Part shown: positions 17,211 to 25,398 of the stretch, one piece after another
How positions within the stretch are numbered: position 1 is the stretch's first letter
Layout: each line of letters starts with the position of its first letter
Assembly: GCA_947500295.1 (NCBI GenBank)
Contig: CANMRM010000006.1
Location: forward strand, 124,001 to 188,000
Direction: 5' to 3'
DNA length: 64,000 nt
Source: an uncultured Kordiimonas sp.
GTDB taxonomy: Bacteria; Pseudomonadota; Alphaproteobacteria; Sphingomonadales; Kordiimonadaceae
Position numbers and translations under genes: made by a program
Notes under the pieces: model-generated
Told to the model about the DNA's origin: nothing
Seen by the model: only the letters and a program-made list of their open reading frames with translations
Database searches by the model: none

Positions 17211-17884
17211 CAATAGTCTCCTAACTCTACACGTAGCTTTTGGAACGCAATGCGTATCCGGGACTTCACCGTACCAAGCGGAAGCCCCAAAGCTTCAGAG
17301 ATCTGCGAGTGCGACATGTCTTTATAGAAAGACAGCTCGATCACTTGCCGCAAATCCGGTTTTAAAATCTTCAATGCGTTAACGATACGTTTCTGATCCT
17401 GCATCTGGATCACAGGCTCGTCAGTTTTTTCCGCGGCTTCCATGACTTGAACATGATTGTCTACGTCAACTTCGATGTATTTTTGCCGCCGGACCTTGTC
17501 GATAAACTTGTTCCGCGCAATGCGAAACAGCCAGGTAGACAAGCGGGCTTTATCCGGATCAAACAAGTGGGCCTTCTGCCATACGGTCACCATTACTTCC
17601 TGGGTCAGGTCTTCGGCGACTTCGTCGGTTACCTTTTGCTTCAGGATAAAGGATTTGATACGGGGCGCAAAATGGGCAAACAGTTGCTGAAACGCTTTTC
17701 TGTCACGATCTTTAGCGACCTTGACTGCAAGAGATTCCAACGTGTCTGACGTCGCAACAGAGATAGACAATCCCTTCCTGGCAATAGTACGTTTGTTTTC
17801 CTCATTCCGAGAAAAACACTGCTGTAGACCGGGTGTCAAGACATCCGTGGCATTGTCAGCGCGTGCTTGCGAATTGGCGTACAT
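17210..17884 (-). CDS. rpoE: ECF RNA polymerase sigma factor (RpoE, ECF11-like)
   Basis: 224 aa. The sigma-2 region (residues ~64-133: AFQQLFAHFAPRIKSFI, then LTQEVMVTVWQKA and TWLFRIARNKFIDKVRR) and sigma-4 region (~165-219: LRQVIELSFYKDMSHSQISEAL, GTVKSRIR) are complete. Pairing with a cupin ChrR anti-sigma defines the group known from the singlet-oxygen response of R. sphaeroides. The first ~45 residues have no family counterpart I recognise, so the true start could be internal. However, a good ECF promoter ends ~29 bp upstream of this ATG and would give a leader of about 22 bases. Stop and chrR start overlap. Confidence 0.9.
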   Translation of the reverse strand: MYANSQARADNATDVLTPGLQQCFSRNEENKRTIARKGLSISVATSDTLESLAVKVAKDRDRKAFQQLFAHFAPRIKSFILKQKVTDEVAEDLTQEVMVTVWQKAHLFDPDKARLSTWLFRIARNKFIDKVRRQKYIEVDVDNHVQVMEAAEKTDEPVIQMQDQKRIVNALKILKPDLRQVIELSFYKDMSHSQISEALGLPLGTVKSRIRIAFQKLRVELGDY

Positions 17885-17912
17885 AAAAATCCCACCGCAT
17901 ATGGTCTGAAAC

Positions 17913-17941
17913 TCTGTACGCGCCCAAAAGACTTTGGATCA
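17913..17941 (-). promoter_or_regulatory. ECF11-type promoter of the sigma/anti-sigma operon
   Basis: On the minus strand, TGATCC (17941-17936) is followed after 17 bp by TACAGA (17918-17913). TGATCC is the -35 element of the R. sphaeroides RpoE regulon. Predicted start near 17906 gives a leader of ~22 bases before rpoE, so the operon is probably autoregulated. Confidence 0.72.
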
Positions 17942-18000
17942 CGTACATAATATCGCGGCTGGCTTATTCGCGGAATTCTGCAAGTTTTTATCCGCAGCTT

Positions 18001-18030
18001 TGATCCGCTTCGAAGCAGCCGGCGTAGACA
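18001..18030 (+). promoter_or_regulatory. ECF11-type promoter of the lipid operon
   Basis: TGATCC (18001-18006), an 18-bp spacer, then TAGACA (18025-18030). The element is divergent from the rpoE promoter 60 bp away and gives a leader of ~60 bases to the ATG at 18100. Confidence 0.72.
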
Positions 18031-18099
18031 GCTTTAATTCCCATGGCCTGCATCATGCAGGTGTAAGTGTCTGTAATTTATAAATATTTAGAGTGCGCG

Positions 18100-19437
18100 A
18101 TGTCTCATCGGAAAATTGCTATCATCGGTTCAGGTATCTCTGGAATGTCGGCTGCATGGCATCTTCACCGCACCCACGACATCACTGTTTTTGAGCAGTC
18201 GTCATATGTTGGCGGGCACAGCAATACGGTTGATGTTTTGCTGGATGGCAAGTCTTTTCCGGTCGACACGGGCTTTATCGTTTTCAATCCCACAAACTAT
18301 CCCAACCTCACAGCGCTTTTCGAGCTTCTGGGTGTTGATACAGTCGCCACAGACATGTCTTTCGCTGTTTCCATGCAACAGGGCAGCTTCGAGTACTCAG
18401 GCGGAGACAACGCAGGGCTGTTGGCACAGCCACTAAACCTGTTCCGGCCGAGATTCTGGCGCATGGTTCTGGGTATTCTACGCTTCTACCGCGAGGTGGA
18501 AGTGTTTGAAGAAGAAGCATTATCTGACGGCCTCAGTCTTGGTGCACTTCTTGACCGGCACGGGTTCTCGCGTGCATTTATAGAGGACCATCTGGCACCC
18601 ATGGGGGCCGCGATCTGGTCAAGCGACAGCCATGACATCCTTAACTATCCCGCAGCGTCTTTTCTCAGCTTTTTTAGAAATCACGGCCTTGTCCAGCTTG
18701 CGGACCGACCACAGTGGCGCACTGTTGTCGGGGGCAGCCGAGAATATGTTCGTCGCCTGACTTCGGATTTCCGGGACAGGATCCACTTGAATAAGGCGGT
18801 CAGGCAGATCAATCGGCATGGGACCGGTGTGGACATTGTGGACGAATTCGGTGTCACGAACCGCTTTGATGAAGTGGTTCTTGCCTGCCACTCCGATCAG
18901 GCCCTCAGGTTGCTCTCGGATCCAACGCCGATGGAGGCCAATGCCTTGAGCAAGATGCGCTATAGCAAAAACACAGCAGTGTTGCATACGGATCGAAGCT
19001 GGTTACCCAAACGAAAAAAGGCATGGGCGAGCTGGAACTATATGGAAGCGCCGGCTGGCTGTGGTTCAATTGGCCCTGCAATTACCTACTGGATGAACCG
19101 GCTTCAGCACTTGCCTGTCGAAACACCTGTCATGGTGACGCTCAATCCTTATGAGGATGTGGCAGATGGTCATGTACTGGACAGGTTTGACTATGAGCAT
19201 CCCATTTTTGACCAGGCCGCCCATTCTGCCAGAAAACTGTTGATGGCTGCCCAGGGCGCAAACCGTACCTGGTATGCGGGCGCCTATCTCGGTGACGGTT
19301 TCCATGAAGATGGTATTCAAGCCGGTTTGGCCGTGGCGGAGATGATAAGTGGCGTTCCCAGGCCTTGGCTGCGGCCAAATCAAAATGCGCGTATTGGTCT
19401 GCCCGATGTGCTCATAGCGGCGGAAGCCGCGCAATGA
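18100..19437 (+). CDS. FAD-dependent oxidoreductase (amine oxidase-like, COG2907 type)
   Basis: 445 aa from ATG 18100 (MSHRKIAIIGSGISGMSAAW); an in-frame GTG at 18067 is less likely because the dinucleotide-binding fold begins right at MSHRK. GSGISG at residues 10-15 binds FAD, with the acidic end of strand 2 in VFEQ. The family also includes desaturases and oxidases acting on lipids. Homologues sit in RpoE-controlled operons with DUF1365 and Cfa-type genes, and a related protein is implicated in making furan fatty acids in R. sphaeroides. It would act on membrane acyl chains; that role is inferred. The stop overlaps the next start (ATGA). Confidence 0.85.
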   Translation: MSHRKIAIIGSGISGMSAAWHLHRTHDITVFEQSSYVGGHSNTVDVLLDGKSFPVDTGFIVFNPTNYPNLTALFELLGVDTVATDMSFAVSMQQGSFEYSGGDNAGLLAQPLNLFRPRFWRMVLGILRFYREVEVFEEEALSDGLSLGALLDRHGFSRAFIEDHLAPMGAAIWSSDSHDILNYPAASFLSFFRNHGLVQLADRPQWRTVVGGSREYVRRLTSDFRDRIHLNKAVRQINRHGTGVDIVDEFGVTNRFDEVVLACHSDQALRLLSDPTPMEANALSKMRYSKNTAVLHTDRSWLPKRKKAWASWNYMEAPAGCGSIGPAITYWMNRLQHLPVETPVMVTLNPYEDVADGHVLDRFDYEHPIFDQAAHSARKLLMAAQGANRTWYAGAYLGDGFHEDGIQAGLAVAEMISGVPRPWLRPNQNARIGLPDVLIAAEAAQ

Positions 19438-20312
19438 GAAATCCAGTTCGCATGCTGAACTCTAGACTTATGGTCGGCACCGTCTGGCACAAGCGATACG
19501 CTCCCCGTTGTCACGAGTTTTCTTATCAGGTTTTTTATGGCCTGTTCGATCTCGATGAACTTGCAGACCTGGATCGCCAATCCTGGATTTTCAGCGTTGA
19601 CCGGGCGGCCCCTTTTTCGATCCATCAAGCCGACTATGGCCTGAAGCCGGGTCAGAATGGAAAGGATCTTAAAAAGCGTATTGCTGAGCTGATCAGGCGT
19701 CAGTTTGGCGACGAGGTGAAACGTGTAGAGTTGCTGACCATGCCGAGGGTGTTTGGATATGCTTTCAATCCCATTTCGGTTTATTATTGTTTCGCCGAGG
19801 CCGGCTCACTTTCCCATGTCATTTATGAAGTCAACAACACCTTTGGTGAGCGTTTTTCCTATTTGTTTTCTGTCGAGGTAGAGGAGGGTGCTCTTGCATC
19901 GCATGGGTGCGAAAAACAATTGCATGTGTCGCCGTTTTTTGACGTGTCAGGTGGCTATAGGTTTCGTCAGAACAAAGAGCCGAAGGCGATCAGGCTTGCG
20001 ATTGACTACCGATCCGGCGCGCTGGAACTTGAACCAAGTTCGGCGTCTTCGCCAGAACCGGACTTAGCTGGAAATACATGTCGCCAAAAAACGTTCTCGG
20101 CGACTATGTCTTTGCAAAAAAAAGAGTTTTCCTCTCAAAACCTGCTGCGAGCATCCGTCCGCATACCCTTCGTGACTTTGAAAGTGATGGCTGCAATTCA
20201 TTGGCAGGCGCTTCTACTCTGGATCAAAAAGCATCGTATTTTTCGAAAACCCCCGGGCCCTGAAACCAGCCTTGGTGCAGAGGGGGAAATCAATAAAGGA
20301 CAGCAGGCATGA
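19434..20312 (+). CDS. DUF1365 domain protein
   Basis: 292 aa from the ATG at 19434, fixed by the four-base overlap with the preceding stop. The family start is recognisable (GTVWHKRYAPRCHEFSYQVFY), as is the conserved core RVFGYAFNPISVYYC, followed by VNNTFGE. DUF1365 proteins are nearly always next to a COG2907 oxidoreductase and a Cfa-type methyltransferase. Their biochemical role is unknown; a partner role in acyl-chain modification is inferred from this conserved trio. One hydrophobic stretch near the C-terminus (~250-268) may touch the membrane. The stop overlaps the next gene as ATGA. Confidence 0.88.
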   Translation: MRNPVRMLNSRLMVGTVWHKRYAPRCHEFSYQVFYGLFDLDELADLDRQSWIFSVDRAAPFSIHQADYGLKPGQNGKDLKKRIAELIRRQFGDEVKRVELLTMPRVFGYAFNPISVYYCFAEAGSLSHVIYEVNNTFGERFSYLFSVEVEEGALASHGCEKQLHVSPFFDVSGGYRFRQNKEPKAIRLAIDYRSGALELEPSSASSPEPDLAGNTCRQKTFSATMSLQKKEFSSQNLLRASVRIPFVTLKVMAAIHWQALLLWIKKHRIFRKPPGPETSLGAEGEINKGQQA

Positions 20313-21541
20313 TGGATGGAACCTACCGACGCACAATGGCAATGGACCGCGCAGAACAACCCCTGAAAGCAATTGAAAAACTATTTGCCAAGGTCATGGA
20401 CAACATTGAGCTTGGTCAGCTGATTGTGAGGTTTCCCTCGGGTGCTGAACGCAGTTTTGTTGGCGCTCCTATGGGGTTAGGTGGACACCTTATTGGTGAA
20501 ATGCACATTCATAGCTGGTCTGCCTTGTCTCGTTCACTCAAGGCGGGGACCATTGGCTTGGCAGAGGGTTTTATGGCGGGCGAGTGGACCAGCCCCGATT
20601 TGACTAACCTGCTGCGTGTCCTTGCAGCAAACATGGACCGCCTCGAGGCGAGGCTGAAAAAAGCACCGCTGAGAAAGCTGAGGGAGCGAGCAGGCCATTG
20701 GCTAAATCGCAACAATAAAACCGGTAGTCGTCGCAACATCAGCTACCACTATGATCTGGGCAACGACTTTTACGCTTTGTGGCTTGATGAAACCATGACC
20801 TATTCTGCAGGTCTTTTTTCTCTTGGGGCCTCCTCGCTCGCAGAAGCACAAACTGCAAAATATGCGGCACTTGCCGATGCTGTGGGTATTGTGCAAGGAG
20901 ATCATGTTCTTGAAATCGGATGTGGTTGGGGCGGTTTTGCGGAATACGCCATCCGCGAACTGGGGTGTCATGTAACGGGTGTGACACTATCAAAAGAGCA
21001 ACTATCGTTTGCCAATGCCCGACTGCAGAAAGCCGGTTTGGCGCACAAGGCGGATTTGCGCCTGTGCGACTATCGTGACCTTGAGGGGGAGTTTGACCAT
21101 GTCATCTCGATCGAGATGCTGGAAGCAGTCGGTGAAGACTATTGGCCGACATATTTTGAGCAGGTCAAGCGTCTCTTGAAGCCTCGCGGTCGAGCCGGCA
21201 TCCAGGTCATCACCATAGCTGACGAGCGTTTTGACAAGTATCGCCAGAGTGTTGATTTTATTCAGAAATATATTTTCCCTGGCGGCATGCTGCCGTCGGA
21301 TAAAGTTTTGAAACGTTTGTTTGATGAGTATGGATTTGATGTGCGCTCCCAGCGGGACTTCGGCATGGGATACGCACAAACTCTGAAGCTATGGCATCAG
21401 CGTTATTCTGCCAGGCGAACGCAAACCGAAGACATGGGCTACGACGATAAATTTGATCGCATGTGGCGATTTTACCTGAGTTACTGCGAGGCCGGCTTTC
21501 GCCAAAACACCATCGACGTTTCACAATATGTGATCGGCTGA
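20309..21541 (+). CDS. Cyclopropane-fatty-acyl-phospholipid synthase family methyltransferase
   Basis: 410 aa. It transfers a methyl(ene) group from S-adenosylmethionine to a double bond in membrane phospholipid acyl chains. Visible motifs are the lipid-side YHYDLGNDFY (146-155), the SAM-binding VLEIGCGWGG (200-209), and C-terminal YAQTLKLWHQR. In the RpoE regulon of R. sphaeroides a Cfa relative acts as the methylase of furan fatty acid synthesis, so this one may make methylated or furan lipids and not simple cyclopropanes. The start ATG overlaps the preceding stop; a second ATG lies 3 bp later. Confidence 0.9.
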   Translation: MMDGTYRRTMAMDRAEQPLKAIEKLFAKVMDNIELGQLIVRFPSGAERSFVGAPMGLGGHLIGEMHIHSWSALSRSLKAGTIGLAEGFMAGEWTSPDLTNLLRVLAANMDRLEARLKKAPLRKLRERAGHWLNRNNKTGSRRNISYHYDLGNDFYALWLDETMTYSAGLFSLGASSLAEAQTAKYAALADAVGIVQGDHVLEIGCGWGGFAEYAIRELGCHVTGVTLSKEQLSFANARLQKAGLAHKADLRLCDYRDLEGEFDHVISIEMLEAVGEDYWPTYFEQVKRLLKPRGRAGIQVITIADERFDKYRQSVDFIQKYIFPGGMLPSDKVLKRLFDEYGFDVRSQRDFGMGYAQTLKLWHQRYSARRTQTEDMGYDDKFDRMWRFYLSYCEAGFRQNTIDVSQYVIG

Positions 21542-21545
21542 AAAA

Positions 21546-22853
21546 GTGGGTAATTCAACCGAGAAGCTTACTGTTTTTGGCTATGCGTTGCCTGCATTTG
21601 CCTTTTCGTTCCCGCTTATTCCGTTTGCTGTGTTTTTGCCGGTTTTTTACTCTGAAGACATGGCGTTGGGGTATTTGCCCGTCGGGATCGCGCTGTTTCT
21701 GGCGCGGATCGTTGATGTTCTTAGTGACCCTCTGGCTGGTTATTTAAGCGATTTTCGCCCCATTCGTGGCAGTTTTCGCAAATCCTGGATCGCAATTGGT
21801 GCCGTGATCGCTGGTGTTGCCCTGGTGATGATCACCCGTGTGGAACCGGGAGTTTCTGCCCTGCATCTCGGGGTTTGGTCTGCAGTCCTTTATATCGGCT
21901 GGACCCTTGTCACAGTGCCCTACCTCTCGCTCGGGGCAGAACTGGCCAACAGCTACGAGGCGAAAACCCTATACACGACGGCGCGAGAGGCGGTTTCACT
22001 CGTGGGAATGCTCGGAGCGCTGAGCCTGCCGTTTTTTCTTGGTGAGGGAGAGCCGGTTATTCCCGCTATCCCCATTGCTCTGGTACCGATTGGCCTGATC
22101 TGTCTGGCGGTATTTTTTCTGTTGGTTCCAGAACGCAGCCATCATTCATCCGTGCCGGAGTTTCGTCTGAGCCATTTTAAGGAGGTGTTGACCCAAACGC
22201 GGTTTCCGCGCCTGGGCATCATCTGGTTTGTTACATCGGCTGCCAGCACTGTGCCTGCGGTCTTGTTCCCCATTTATGTTGAGCAGGCTCTTGCAGGAAG
22301 TGAACAGCAACAAAACCTTTCAATCCTCATTTATTTTGTTGCTGCGGTCGCTGGTATGCCGTTTTGGCTTTGGTTTGCCAGAGGTCGCATGAAGCATCAG
22401 GTAATGGCATTGAGCACCCTCATAGTGTGCCTGACGTTCCCTATTGCGGTATTGCTGGGGCCGGGGCAGGTGGGCATATTTTACTGTGTCTGTGTTGTCA
22501 CCGGGTTTGCCCTTGCAGCAGAATTGTCACTGGCTCCTTCAATGTTGGCCGATGTGGCAGATCTGGATCGTGCTGAAAATGGGGAAGCACGTACCGCAAT
22601 ACATTTTAGCTTGTGGGGCATGACCAGCAAGGTAGCTCTGGCGACGGCAACCCTACTGGCACTGGGCTCCATGGAAATTATTGTCATGACTGTCGAGGAA
22701 GGTGCTCGCGGTCCTTATGTGGCTCTTCTATACGCCGGACTGCCTGTTGCCCTGAAAATCCCTGTCATACTGATGCTTAAACGTTTCCCGTTTGTGGTGT
22801 CAGACCGTGATCTGATCCGGTCCCAGGACCGTACAAAAACTGCAAATACCTAG
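21546..22853 (+). CDS. MFS transporter (glycoside-pentoside-hexuronide/MFS_2 type)
   Basis: 435 aa with about 12 hydrophobic segments. The MFS_2 signature follows TM2 (LARIVDVLSDPLAGYLSDF, residues ~50-68). The start is GTG at 21546, only 4 bp after the preceding stop. Relatives carry sugars with cations, but some (MFSD2/LplT-like) move lipids. Its place between a Cfa-type lipid enzyme and a DUF3833 lipoprotein suggests lipid or lysolipid movement across the inner membrane. That substrate is inference. Confidence 0.82.
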   Translation: MGNSTEKLTVFGYALPAFAFSFPLIPFAVFLPVFYSEDMALGYLPVGIALFLARIVDVLSDPLAGYLSDFRPIRGSFRKSWIAIGAVIAGVALVMITRVEPGVSALHLGVWSAVLYIGWTLVTVPYLSLGAELANSYEAKTLYTTAREAVSLVGMLGALSLPFFLGEGEPVIPAIPIALVPIGLICLAVFFLLVPERSHHSSVPEFRLSHFKEVLTQTRFPRLGIIWFVTSAASTVPAVLFPIYVEQALAGSEQQQNLSILIYFVAAVAGMPFWLWFARGRMKHQVMALSTLIVCLTFPIAVLLGPGQVGIFYCVCVVTGFALAAELSLAPSMLADVADLDRAENGEARTAIHFSLWGMTSKVALATATLLALGSMEIIVMTVEEGARGPYVALLYAGLPVALKIPVILMLKRFPFVVSDRDLIRSQDRTKTANT

Positions 22854-22867
22854 AAAGGAGAGGATGA

Positions 22868-23500
22868 ATGTTCTCTCGAGCGGCGGTTGCCCTGTCAGCC
22901 CTATTTTTATTGAGTGCATGTGGAACCACAATGAAACTGGAAGATTTCAAATCGACAGCGCCAACACTTCAGCTTGAAGACTATTTTGAAGGGTCTTCGA
23001 AGGCATGGGGTTTGTTTGAGGATCGTTTCGGCAACGTTCGCACCCAGTTCTGGGTCGATATTCAGGGCACGTGGGACGGTACGACCCTGGTACTCGATGA
23101 AGACTTTCTGTATGCCAACGGTGACACCGAGCAACGGACATGGACAATTTTAAAAACCGGCCCCAATACTTACGAGGGCCAGACCGAAAATGTCATCGGG
23201 GTTGCCACGGGTGAGACATCAGGTAACGCCTTCAACTGGCGCTATGATTTTAATCTGGACGTTGGCGATGGCGACATCTGGAAAGTGCACTTCGATGACT
23301 GGATGTTTTTGCAGAAGGACGGCGTGTTGTTGAACAAGGCCCGGGTCAAGCGCTGGGGCATCACGATCGGCACGGTTTTCATTTCCTTCACCAAAGACCC
23401 GGCCAAGGCAGAACAACCGGTTGCCTACAATGACCCTGCCAACGAAGCGGGTAACCAAGACACGTTGACGGCTGCGATCCGGCGAAGCGCCGAGCGGTAA
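22868..23500 (+). CDS. DUF3833 lipoprotein
   Basis: 210 aa. A lipoprotein signal ends in LLSAC (Cys18), so the mature protein should be anchored in the outer or inner membrane facing the periplasm. The rest fits the DUF3833 family: LEDYFEGSSKAWGLFEDRFGN, then a repeated beta-rich pattern with DIQGTWDG and FDDWMFLQKDGVLLNKARVKRWG. The fold is probably lipocalin-like (inference). It is the last gene of the sigma-controlled operon, with AGAAAGGAGAGG before its ATG and a terminator 35 bp after its stop. Confidence 0.85.
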   Translation: MFSRAAVALSALFLLSACGTTMKLEDFKSTAPTLQLEDYFEGSSKAWGLFEDRFGNVRTQFWVDIQGTWDGTTLVLDEDFLYANGDTEQRTWTILKTGPNTYEGQTENVIGVATGETSGNAFNWRYDFNLDVGDGDIWKVHFDDWMFLQKDGVLLNKARVKRWGITIGTVFISFTKDPAKAEQPVAYNDPANEAGNQDTLTAAIRRSAER

Positions 23501-23534
23501 ACGCGTCGAAAATCCCAAATGGACCAATTATCAA

Positions 23535-23556
23535 GCCGCTCCTGGAGCGGCTTTTT
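23535..23556 (+). terminator. Terminator of the lipid operon
   Basis: GCCGCTC (23535-23541) pairs with GAGCGGC (23545-23551) followed by five T. It lies between convergent operons. Confidence 0.85.
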
Positions 23557-23573
23557 AATTTAGTAGGCAGGTC

Positions 23574-24320
23574 TTATCCGGAGATTTTGCTGGCAATCGC
23601 AAGGAAAAGTCTGTTCGGCATGCGTTTGAGAATTTGCATGGCAATACTCATCCGCCAAGGGAAGGCAATCTGGAATTTTGAGCTTTCCAGACCACGGATC
23701 ATAGCCCCAACAGCTCGGTCGACCGGCATCAGAAAGGGCATCGGGAACTTGTTCAGGTCAGTCAGCGGTGTTTTTACAAAGCCGGGGCACACAAGACGTA
23801 AATCGATACCTTCGGCCTTCAGTTCCGGCTGCATGCTTTCACAAAGGTTTATCAACGCAGCTTTTGACGCGCCGTAGGCGCCCGCGCGCGGCAGGCCACG
23901 GTATCCTGCGACAGAAGCAACAACAGCAATCTGGCCGCTACCCCGTTCCAGAAACACGGGCAAACAGGCGTTTAACCCATTGAGTACGCCGTTGAAGTTG
24001 ATGCTCATCAGGCGCAGATGATCCTCAAGGATGAAATTCGTCGACGACGTTGGTTTGTGCGTGCCGGCGTTCAGCACGACAAGGTCAGGCACACCCTTTT
24101 GCTCACATATTCTGGTGAAAACAGCTGCCATGCGCTCGGCATCACAAACGTCACCGGCAAGCGCGATCACCTGGCCGGAGCAGGGTGCGCATTCATCAAC
24201 CAGGGAGATGAGGTTTTCCTCGCTGCGGGCGGTAGCAAAAACATTGTGGCCGGCCTGTGCATACTGGCGTGCCAGTTCACGGCCAATCCCGGTACTTGCT
24301 CCGGTTATCCAGACAATCAT
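23574..24320 (-). CDS. Short-chain dehydrogenase/reductase
   Basis: 248 aa. The Rossmann motif TGASTGIG (residues ~6-13), NAG (~86-88) and active-site Y-G-A-S-K are all present, so it should be an active NAD(P)-dependent oxidoreductase. Its start ATG overlaps the stop of the DUF6134 gene (ATGA), so the two are co-translated from the promoter at ~25155. Convergent orientation to the Cfa operon together with a matching ECF promoter suggests it belongs to the same stress response, possibly reducing a carbonyl from oxidised lipid. That function is inferred; the substrate is unknown. Confidence 0.85.
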   Translation of the reverse strand: MIVWITGASTGIGRELARQYAQAGHNVFATARSEENLISLVDECAPCSGQVIALAGDVCDAERMAAVFTRICEQKGVPDLVVLNAGTHKPTSSTNFILEDHLRLMSINFNGVLNGLNACLPVFLERGSGQIAVVASVAGYRGLPRAGAYGASKAALINLCESMQPELKAEGIDLRLVCPGFVKTPLTDLNKFPMPFLMPVDRAVGAMIRGLESSKFQIAFPWRMSIAMQILKRMPNRLFLAIASKISG

Positions 24321-25066
24321 GACGCCGCCGCACTGGCGGAGGCAGTTTTATGGTCGGGCAAACCGCATTTTAAGCATCGAAACTCTATCAGAGAGCCGTC
24401 TTTGTGTTCAAACGCCATGCCGCTCCAGTTTCCCGCGCGGTCATAAAAACTATTGATCGCAAGCTCTCCATCGACCGTAAACTGCGTTACTGCTTTCTCG
24501 CCCAGTTCGGTTTGCATAATGGCTTCGCCAGCAGGTTGATACGATACAGCGTTTATCTTGCCGGTGATGGTGTTGAAAACCTTGTCAGTCTTCACAACAC
24601 CGGCGTTCCAATGATTGGTTGTGTAAAAGTCTGCCGGCAGCTCATAGGACTTGCCGTTCAGTTCTGCGATAAACCGCTTGTCATTGTTGACCGCCAGCGT
24701 GTTTGTTTTGGTTCCGTTGTCGTTAACCCGGGTTTCCACCTTCAGGAGCTTGTCGCCGCACCAAAGTTCCTCGGAGACATACTCATATTTGAAGACTGTC
24801 ACGAAAAGCAGTTTGACCTTCATCTCGGTTCGAGCCGTCACTTTTGTTCCGGCATCGGTTTCGTCAAACCATATACGGTGCGTACCGATCTTCTTGTTCT
24901 TGCGCAAAACCTCGTATTCGAGGTCGTCAATGTCGGAGAATTTGGAGGAGAGCCCATGGTCAGTGCATTGAGGAAATGACAGCGAGGAATGAAGACCGTC
25001 GGCACTGAGTGGTGAGCTCGTTACTAATGCCAGGGAAGCGAGTATAACAAGCTTGTCCTTCACCAT
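24317..25066 (-). CDS. DUF6134 family exported protein
   Basis: 249 aa with a signal peptide (MVKDKLVILASLALVTSSPL). The mature part is beta-rich, with LEYEVLRKNKKIGTHRIWF and VTARTEMKVKLLFVTVFKYEY, matching the DUF6134/DUF3108-like pattern of periplasmic proteins of unknown function whose fold resembles lipid-handling proteins. AGGAGAG precedes the ATG. The stop overlaps the SDR start. An ECF11-type promoter lies ~88-117 bp upstream, placing it in the sigma/ChrR regulon; a role in handling modified lipids in the periplasm is inference. Confidence 0.75.
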   Translation of the reverse strand: MVKDKLVILASLALVTSSPLSADGLHSSLSFPQCTDHGLSSKFSDIDDLEYEVLRKNKKIGTHRIWFDETDAGTKVTARTEMKVKLLFVTVFKYEYVSEELWCGDKLLKVETRVNDNGTKTNTLAVNNDKRFIAELNGKSYELPADFYTTNHWNAGVVKTDKVFNTITGKINAVSYQPAGEAIMQTELGEKAVTQFTVDGELAINSFYDRAGNWSGMAFEHKDGSLIEFRCLKCGLPDHKTASASAAAS

Positions 25067-25398
25067 TGAGCTCTCCTCACAAATTGTCTTACGTGCCTGT
25101 CGGCAAACTGGATTGAAATTAATTGAAACTTTTTTTCGTTTCCTTTGTTTCCCTTGTTACGCCCTGGCGCAGTTTCCGGATCACCTCAGTTTTACGACAA
25201 ATTGAATCAAACTATGTTTTTGTTTTTAAATAAAAAAAACGGGAATTAGTTGTAAAATTTCGCGTTAAAATATTGTTAACCGATCACACGCAATATCGCT
25301 ACGAATCACGATAAAACCTCAGGCAAGGTTATCGGGCACACAGGCAAACGAACTCATCAGGCGGTGTATTTGTTTGGTCAATCGGAACGGAGACGACT
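25067..25398. other. 332-bp non-coding gap between divergent genes
   Basis: The gap is AT-rich, with homopolymer runs. It holds the ECF11-type promoter for the minus-strand pair (25154-25183). On the plus strand only AT-rich, loosely promoter-like sequence precedes the transglutaminase-like gene. No small ORF with a convincing ribosome site was found. Confidence 0.6.
25154..25183 (-). promoter_or_regulatory. Third ECF11-type promoter, upstream of DUF6134-SDR
   Basis: On the minus strand, TGATCC (25183-25178), an 18-bp spacer, then TAACAA (25159-25154). The spacing matches the lipid-operon promoter at 18001. The predicted leader is ~80 bases. Confidence 0.62.
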
